A stretch of DNA of 12,279 bases from Victivallales bacterium (lineage in GTDB: Bacteria > Verrucomicrobiota > Lentisphaeria > Oligosphaerales > Oligosphaeraceae): the NCBI GenBank assembly GCA_017963875.1, contig JAGCTA010000186.1, positions 1 to 12,279 of the forward strand, in the 5' to 3' direction. Below are positions 7,842 to 12,279 of the stretch, one piece after another. The position numbers and the translations under genes are program-made. The notes under the pieces were generated by a model, which made no database searches, was not told where the DNA came from, and worked only from the letters and a program-made list of their open reading frames with translations. Within the stretch, counting starts at the first letter, position 1. The number at the start of each line of letters is the position of its first letter.

Positions 7842-7860
7842 GTTCAACTGGATATTGAAC
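7842..7860. promoter_or_regulatory. Small dyad in the leader of the DUF4869-like gene
   Basis: GTTCAA (7842-7847) and TTGAAC (7855-7860) are perfect inverted arms with a 7-bp spacer. They lie just downstream of the candidate plus-strand promoter. It could be an operator for autoregulation or a weak RNA hairpin. Six-base arms can arise by chance. Confidence 0.25.
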
Positions 7861-7887
7861 AACTTCTACGGTTTGAGGTGTAATAAT

Positions 7888-8325
7888 ATGTTGCATATTT
7901 TCCTTGGGGATATGGAAAACGCGATTTATAATACTGCCGTTTTCTTTAAAAATGACTTTGAAGATGAATGGATAACCTCTCCGTTGGTTAAGGAAATGAT
8001 TCGTGATGTCGATCATTCAGAAGTCATAGACAGTGGGGTGATTGATAGCCCAGTACTTGGAAAGATTCCCCCCATTAGTCTTTCAGGTGGCGTCAAGACT
8101 TTGATTTTAGTTCTTTTCGAGCCACAAAAGGTTTTTAATGCTTCCACTTGTGGAGATAATTGCGCGAAGTGGCTTCTTAAAATAGCAGAGATTGAAGATA
8201 GAACCATCAACCTTCGACATATTATGGATTTTGGACAAGAAGAATTCCAAATCTATATTGAAAATACTGGGCAAATTATCCATTCCATGAAAGAGTTTAC
8301 TGAAATTGCAGTAGATTATGTTTAA
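7888..8325 (+). CDS. DUF4869-like protein of unknown function
   Basis: This 145-residue soluble protein matches what I remember of the DUF4869 family, found mainly in gut Clostridia. Recognisable blocks are the N-terminal MLHIFLGD, EDEWITSPLVKEMIRDVD (residues 25-42), LSGGVKTLILV (65-75), FNASTCGDNCAKWLLKIAE (83-101) and MDFG (113-116). There is no signal peptide, membrane segment or obvious catalytic motif. The ATG at 7888-7890 is the right start: GAGGTG lies 7 nt upstream and the family sequence begins there. A longer in-frame start at 7744 lacks these. The gene is AT-rich compared with its minus-strand neighbours and lies 11 bp before the ATPase gene, so the two are almost certainly co-transcribed and work together. 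The biochemical role is unknown; the family name comes from memory, not a search. Confidence 0.75.
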   Translation: MLHIFLGDMENAIYNTAVFFKNDFEDEWITSPLVKEMIRDVDHSEVIDSGVIDSPVLGKIPPISLSGGVKTLILVLFEPQKVFNASTCGDNCAKWLLKIAEIEDRTINLRHIMDFGQEEFQIYIENTGQIIHSMKEFTEIAVDYV

Positions 8326-8336
8326 AGGGACGGGGC

Positions 8337-9299
8337 ATGAAAGGGATTCATCGTATCATAGTTCAAAATAAAAGGGTAAAATATGATTTTGAACTGAGGC
8401 GAAACATCACTGTTTTACGAGGGGACAGCGCAACAGGGAAGACAAACCTTGTTGAAATGATTCGTGAATATTCCGACAATGGTGTCAACAGTTCAATTGA
8501 ACTAAGTTGCGATAAAGCCTGCTATGTTCTGGAAGGCGCAACATGGCGTGGTCAATTGTCCGTCATGAAAGACAGTATTGTCTTTATCGACGAAGGCAGT
8601 CCATTCGTTTTGACAAATGAATTTGCCACTGTCATTCAGCAGACAGACAATTACTATGTAATAATAAATCGCGAAGGTCTGGCTAACCTGCCGTATAGCG
8701 TTGAAGAAGTCTATGGGATTCGTTTATCAGGCAAGTATGGTGGTCTGAAACAACTATTCAACGAGTTTTATCATATTTACGGCAGTCAACAATTCAATGA
8801 GGCAATCCAACCTGATATGCTCATGTTGGAAGATAGTAATGCTGGTTTTCAGTTTTTCTGCGGTGTCTGTTCGGAAGGGATAACTTGTATTTCTGCAAAT
8901 GGAAAATCACATATTCTTGGCAAAATTAAAGAGTGCGCTTCTGCTAGGAACATTCTAGTCATTGCAGATGGTGCCGCCTTCGGTTCGGAAATGAATCGTA
9001 TGGTGTTTTATATGAGAGAACATCGGAGTATTAGGCTCTTTCTTCCTGAATCTTTTGAATGGTTGATTTTAGAAAGCGGTTTGATAAAATCTCCTGGTCT
9101 TTCCGCTATCCTCGCAACTCCTTCTGATTTTATTGAATCATCTGACTACTTCAGTTGGGAGCGTTTTTTTACCCATTTGCTGACGGAAGTGACCAGAGAA
9201 ACCCATTTCCAGTATTCAAAAAACAGATTAAACCCCTTCTATTTAAGCGATACTGTTAAGAAAGTCATTCTTAAAAACTTTCCGTATATCCATTTGTGA
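8337..9299 (+). CDS. P-loop ATPase with a TOPRIM/DUF4435-like C-terminal half
   Basis: This 320-residue protein carries a Walker A motif at residues 29-36 (GDSATGKT) and a Walker B at 81-86 (IVFIDE), only about 45 residues apart. A strand YYVIINRE (107-113) follows, giving a compact P-loop core. No ABC signature is visible. The C-terminal half has LMLED (E165), an ANGKSHI turn (187-193), LVIADGAAFG (D211) and LPESFEWLIL (236-245). This order resembles TOPRIM-like DUF4435 domains (hhhE, GKS, hhhD, ES-LL), but the second acidic residue of D-x-D is missing, so any nuclease activity is doubtful. The ATG is supported by AAAGGGA just upstream. The gene is AT-rich and pairs with the DUF4869-like gene. 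A pair of this kind in gut Clostridia is something I recall but could not check. Confidence 0.75.
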   Translation: MKGIHRIIVQNKRVKYDFELRRNITVLRGDSATGKTNLVEMIREYSDNGVNSSIELSCDKACYVLEGATWRGQLSVMKDSIVFIDEGSPFVLTNEFATVIQQTDNYYVIINREGLANLPYSVEEVYGIRLSGKYGGLKQLFNEFYHIYGSQQFNEAIQPDMLMLEDSNAGFQFFCGVCSEGITCISANGKSHILGKIKECASARNILVIADGAAFGSEMNRMVFYMREHRSIRLFLPESFEWLILESGLIKSPGLSAILATPSDFIESSDYFSWERFFTHLLTEVTRETHFQYSKNRLNPFYLSDTVKKVILKNFPYIHL

Positions 9300-9306
9300 A
9301 TGCTCT

Positions 9307-9342
9307 ATTCCCCAAGAGGGCAGATTCGACCTCTTGGGGAAT
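9307..9342. terminator. Strong hairpin between convergent genes, likely bidirectional terminator
   Basis: ATTCCCCAAGAGG (9307-9319) pairs perfectly with CCTCTTGGGGAAT (9330-9342) around a 10-nt loop. It lies 8 bp after the ATPase stop codon and 36 bp beyond the stop of the convergent GH36 gene. No long T-tract follows on either strand; the stem bases AAT plus TT give only a short run. It therefore may work as a weak or factor-assisted terminator for both units. Confidence 0.7.
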
Positions 9343-9378
9343 TTGCAGAGTCTCCTTTATACCTATATTTTTAGAGTA

Positions 9379-11415
9379 TTAGAGCCTTGTATAGAGGAAG
9401 ACAACTGCCGAACGCGGGCGTGGAAGTTTTACCGCAAATTGTTGGAGTTTAGCACCAGTACACTTGAACTTTTCACCTGTCTCGGCATTTTCCACTTCGT
9501 ATGTCGCATCAGAGACGATGCCACGCGGGTTGAGCGTCAATTCCTTTTCAACGGTCTCAGGCCTGCGGCAGGCGATCAGCACGCCGCGGCGGCTGTCGCC
9601 GAACTGGACGGCATACATGTTCGGCATGTACTCTGGGCGCTCCGTCAGAAGATAGAAATCCCCAAGGGCGTAATCGCGGATGCGCTTGCTCAACGACGCA
9701 CGCGTCTTGACCTTCTTCAGAAGGCTGCGCGTTGCAGCGTCGTCTTGGTCTGGGCGGAACCAGTTCTTGTCGCAGTTGTTGAAGATCGTTGTTGGAACAC
9801 ATGCACTTGCATAGTCATAGAATTCTGCAGGCTTTAGCATGTGCCCGCTGGCGTGGAATGGAATCCACTTCGAGAGATTGGCGACGGCAATTTGGTTTGC
9901 TTCCGCATTGTGCGGCGAGACTATGCACGAGAAGTCAGAGCGCCACATCGGGATGGAGAGCGAAATCGTCATCCAGTCAATGCGTCGACCGCCAGAGGCG
10001 CAATTGTCGATGAAGAGGTCGGGAAAGTTTTTACGCAGCGTCCGCCAGAAGCGGTAGAAGCCGTTGATGAATCGGATTTCGGCGAGGCCCTTGGTTCCCA
10101 TCGCCTTGTCCTGTTCGTCCCAGAAGGGCATCGTGTTGAAGTTGAAATCCTCGCGATAGCAGTCGATGTGTTCGTTTTTCAGGAGGCTCGTGATGGTTTC
10201 GATTGCATAGTTGCATGCCGCTTCTTTGCCAAGGTCGAGCATGCAGTTGTTTCCACCTGCCTCGATGAACCATTCGGGATGCTCCTGGACGGCGGGTGAC
10301 TGCTTGACGGCGCGTTCCATCTCAACCCACAGCAACATCTTCATGCCTGCCTTGTGCGCTTCATCAGCGACTGGCTTCAAACCGTTGGGATGGATATGCT
10401 TGTTGATGCTCCAGTCGCCAGCGTATGCATACCAGTTCTTGTCGCTTTCATGGAGTTCCCATGCGACCTCGCGGTCGGGACCGTACCAGCCCGCGTCCAG
10501 CCAGAAGACTTCCAGTGGAATGCCCATCTTGCGGAAACGCCTGATGTATGCAATCAGCGAATCGGACGGAACGGTGCCGCTAAACATCATTGGAATCGGC
10601 GGCATGATGATTCGCCCGCGGCTGTCCCTTGGAACCTGATATTCCAACGTATAGCGGCGGAACGTGTTCTGGATTTTCTCCATGTCTTTGCCTTGCGCGA
10701 ACTGCACGGCGACGGTTGGCAGTTCGAGGCTCTCTCCTGGTTGCAGGGTGAACTCCGTCTCGCGGAGGCCGATGTTGAAATACAAAACGCCTCTAATGGT
10801 CTTTATGGTCGCTTTCCATCCGCCCGACCAGCCGATCGCAACGTTGAAGTGGATGTCAGTTCCAACGTCGATGCCGAAGAACGGCAGCCAGTCGTTGGAA
10901 CTTCTGCCTTCTGTCGGCTCCATGACGCATTCCGCATGCGTCGAGCCGTGGGACGATGAAAATGTCATGTCGTTTGGAATGAAGTCCAATAGGCCGCACT
11001 GCGAACCGAAGTGTCTGCGGACATGGACGTATGACAGCATACGGCCAAATGTCGTAAGGCGCTTGATGTCCTTGTTGTAGCCAACCCACTGGAAGGACAT
11101 CGACTGGAAGTCCTTCACTGTCTGCGTTGCGCCCTTCTTTGCGAGGCTCTTGAGGACTGGCGTGTAGTCCATGACGCCGTATTTCGGCGTGACTTTTAAT
11201 GAAAGTTCCAATGCAAGTTTCTTGTCAGGAGAGACAAACGTGACTTTCATGCGGTTCTGGCCGCGCCTGGCGGCGGGGAGTTCTTCGACGGTACGCTGCC
11301 ATGTGTCGGCGGAAAACGGCTTGTCGCCGTACAGGAACGACGGAAGCGCGTGGTCGCGTTCTTCATTGTCCGAATTCAGGAGACTCAATACGTAATTATT
11401 GTCTATGCGTTTCAT
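9379..11415 (-). CDS. GH36 family alpha-galactosidase-like glycoside hydrolase
   Basis: This 678-residue enzyme shows the GH36 layout: an N-terminal beta-sandwich domain (about 1-260), a catalytic barrel (about 270-600) and a C-terminal beta domain. Visible motifs are FWLDAGWYG (304-312), the DWSINKHIHPNGLKPVADEAHKAGMKMLLWVE block (334-365), YREDFNFN with probable nucleophile D423, DNCASGGRRID (470-480) and WRSD with probable acid/base D494. The family cleaves alpha-galactosides, and some members cleave alpha-N-acetylgalactosaminides. No signal peptide is seen, so cleavage probably occurs in the cytoplasm after uptake. The start ATG at 11413-11415 has a modest AAGG 8 nt upstream. It lies 35 bp after the GH20-like gene, and the two are likely co-transcribed. 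The nucleophile context YRED differs from the common K-W-D form, so the exact substrate is open. Confidence 0.88.
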   Translation of the reverse strand: MKRIDNNYVLSLLNSDNEERDHALPSFLYGDKPFSADTWQRTVEELPAARRGQNRMKVTFVSPDKKLALELSLKVTPKYGVMDYTPVLKSLAKKGATQTVKDFQSMSFQWVGYNKDIKRLTTFGRMLSYVHVRRHFGSQCGLLDFIPNDMTFSSSHGSTHAECVMEPTEGRSSNDWLPFFGIDVGTDIHFNVAIGWSGGWKATIKTIRGVLYFNIGLRETEFTLQPGESLELPTVAVQFAQGKDMEKIQNTFRRYTLEYQVPRDSRGRIIMPPIPMMFSGTVPSDSLIAYIRRFRKMGIPLEVFWLDAGWYGPDREVAWELHESDKNWYAYAGDWSINKHIHPNGLKPVADEAHKAGMKMLLWVEMERAVKQSPAVQEHPEWFIEAGGNNCMLDLGKEAACNYAIETITSLLKNEHIDCYREDFNFNTMPFWDEQDKAMGTKGLAEIRFINGFYRFWRTLRKNFPDLFIDNCASGGRRIDWMTISLSIPMWRSDFSCIVSPHNAEANQIAVANLSKWIPFHASGHMLKPAEFYDYASACVPTTIFNNCDKNWFRPDQDDAATRSLLKKVKTRASLSKRIRDYALGDFYLLTERPEYMPNMYAVQFGDSRRGVLIACRRPETVEKELTLNPRGIVSDATYEVENAETGEKFKCTGAKLQQFAVKLPRPRSAVVFLYTRL

Positions 11416-11450
11416 GTGTGAAGCCTTGATTAGGGGGTGAAAGGAATGGC

Positions 11451-12279
11451 TCAGCCGAGGCTGCCGTAGGTAGTCGGGATGACCTGGCAGTCACTGACGC
11501 CCAGGTCGTTGTAGTCATGGAGGCCCATGTCCTTGACGATAGTTCGCCAGGCTCTGTCGAATGTCGTCTGGTGGTATTCGTATTTAGGTGTGACACCCCA
11601 TGCGGCCTGTGCCGTTTCAAAGAACATGTACTTCATTTCAGGGCCGTAGAAAATGTGCCACGTGGTTTCGAGGATGCCGAAGAGATTTTCGCGGCGAGCG
11701 AGCGCGGCGATCGTACGGATGACGTCGCCTTTGCGCCATGGGCAGACGAGCGTGGTGAAACCGTTTTCCTTGAAGAACATCGTTGTCGGGTAGGTTACAT
11801 TGGTATTGGTTGGGTCGAAATGGTAGCCGTACTCCCAATCTGCGATGATTGTGTCCTGCGGGATGGTCTTGTACATGTTTTCGAGGTGCTGGTAGTCGCG
11901 GCCCATCGCGCAGAAGTGCTCCCAGCGTTTGTCTGTTCTGTTTAGGAGCATGTCGTGCCACATGATGATTCGTGCGCCACGGCTGGCGAACAGGTCGCGG
12001 AAATGGCGGATGTGGTTGCTGATGAGGTCAGCGACGGGGTGTTTGCGGCATTCGGCGCAGAGGCCGATGCTGTCCGCCTCGTCGCAGCCGATGTGGAAAT
12101 AGGGCGGATTACCGAAGAAATCGTGGAGTTCGCAGACCGCGTCGTCCAGGAGTTTCATGGTATTGGGGTTGGTCAGGCACCAGCACCAGCCGTCTGGCTC
12201 GAACAAAGGTTCATGTTCGGGGTGCTGGTTGTGGTCGACATGCTGCGAGGTGCCGCCACGGCTGTTCGGCGCGTGGCCA
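11451..12279 (-). CDS. GH20 beta-N-acetylhexosaminidase-like protein, C-terminal part
   Basis: The frame is open to the right edge, so the N-terminus is outside the window; 275 residues are visible, from codon 12276-12278. Motifs fit GH20: GHAPNSRGG at the visible start (GH20-type GHA-x-SR), LFEPDGWCWC, and YFHIGCDEAD with the catalytic Asp-Glu pair (fragment residues 66-67; the Glu codon is at 12078-12080). Further on are IIMWHDML and IIADWEYGYHF, which fit the aromatic substrate pocket. GH20 enzymes remove terminal GlcNAc or GalNAc by substrate-assisted catalysis. In this family the Asp positions the acetamido group and the Glu is the acid/base. The domain ends close to the stop, so there is no added C-terminal module. 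Being paired with a GH36 gene suggests attack on glycans with both HexNAc and galactose or GalNAc ends. Confidence 0.85.
   Translation of the reverse strand, partial: GHAPNSRGGTSQHVDHNQHPEHEPLFEPDGWCWCLTNPNTMKLLDDAVCELHDFFGNPPYFHIGCDEADSIGLCAECRKHPVADLISNHIRHFRDLFASRGARIIMWHDMLLNRTDKRWEHFCAMGRDYQHLENMYKTIPQDTIIADWEYGYHFDPTNTNVTYPTTMFFKENGFTTLVCPWRKGDVIRTIAALARRENLFGILETTWHIFYGPEMKYMFFETAQAAWGVTPKYEYHQTTFDRAWRTIVKDMGLHDYNDLGVSDCQVIPTTYGSLG

Larger units (their letters stand above)
7451..7887. promoter_or_regulatory. 437-bp divergent intergenic region
   Basis: This region separates the minus-strand glycyl radical enzyme gene from the plus-strand DUF4869-like gene. It turns markedly AT-rich from about 7570 onward. 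It holds a candidate minus-strand promoter, two dyad elements near it, and a candidate plus-strand promoter with a small dyad; these are listed separately. I see no tRNA, no transposase remnant and no convincing protein-coding gene in it. The open frames that extend both flanking genes into it do not look coding. Confidence 0.6.

Noticed and set aside
7744..7887. N-terminal extension of the DUF4869-like protein from an ATG at 7744
   Set aside because: The 48 added residues show no family character and no ribosome binding site precedes 7744. The ATG at 7888 has GAGGTG at the right distance and matches the family start as I recall it.
7570..9378. Insertion-sequence ends, attachment sites or target-site duplications around the cassette
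   Set aside because: I looked for matching short repeats at both boundaries and for an integrase or transposase and saw none. The idea of transfer rests on composition and context only.
9334..9837. Plus-strand open frame of 167 codons after the hairpin
   Set aside because: It is antisense to the strongly supported GH36 gene and has no recognisable protein character.
9841..10299. Plus-strand open frame of 152 codons antisense to GH36
   Set aside because: It is a shadow of the high-GC coding frame of the alpha-galactosidase-like gene, without family features.
11517..11945. Plus-strand open frame antisense to the GH20-like gene
   Set aside because: It is explained by codon bias of the opposite strand and carries no domain motifs.
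1..12279. CRISPR array, tRNA or rRNA genes
   Set aside because: No regularly spaced repeats and no tRNA- or rRNA-like sequence were recognised anywhere in the window.

Overview
The window looks like part of a carbohydrate-use region from a strictly anaerobic, polysaccharide-degrading gut-type bacterium. A Lentisphaerota/Victivallales-like or related PVC lineage is my best guess. It rests on the mix of GH20, GH36, a secreted GHL10-type hydrolase, a CBM9-like protein and a glycyl radical enzyme, and on the style of these proteins. No phylogenetic marker is present, so the assignment is an inference. The main genes are visibly GC-richer (57% in one 60-base line I counted) than the two plus-strand genes at 7888-9299 (32% and 45% in two lines I counted).

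Layout, in order of minus-strand transcription from the right edge. A GH20 beta-hexosaminidase-like gene (11451 to the right edge, N-terminus missing) is followed after 35 bp by a complete GH36 alpha-galactosidase-like gene (9379-11415). After an interruption, a second minus-strand run starts at 7450: a glycyl radical enzyme with a dehydratase-type GCVE active site (5195-7450), a secreted GHL10-type glycosyl hydrolase-like protein (2841-5144), a YfcE-type metallophosphoesterase (2280-2834), a CBM9-like protein (1585-2244), a divergent alanine racemase (482-1570), and the N-terminal part of an MFS transporter (437 to the left edge). Gaps in this second run are 50, 6, 35, 14 and 44 bp, so it is probably one operon driven from the AT-rich region at about 7590-7640.

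Between the two minus-strand runs lies the most interesting part: a plus-strand, AT-rich two-gene cassette. It encodes a 145-residue DUF4869-like protein (7888-8325) and, 11 bp further on, a 320-residue P-loop ATPase (8337-9299) whose C-terminal half resembles a degenerate TOPRIM/DUF4435-type domain. A perfect 13-bp-stem hairpin at 9307-9342 separates this cassette from the convergent GH36 gene. The 437-bp region between the divergent GRE and DUF4869-like genes holds candidate promoters and dyad-symmetric elements. I read the cassette as horizontally acquired and functionally unrelated to the surrounding sugar genes. It is the best candidate here for an undescribed system, possibly in defence or conflict, but that role is only a hypothesis.

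For the catabolic genes, a reasonable picture is release of amino-sugar- and galactose-containing units by GH20/GH36 and the GHL10-type enzyme, uptake by the MFS protein, and anaerobic radical dehydration or cleavage of a downstream metabolite by the glycyl radical enzyme. Its activating enzyme is not in the window. The substrate of the pathway cannot be read from sequence alone.
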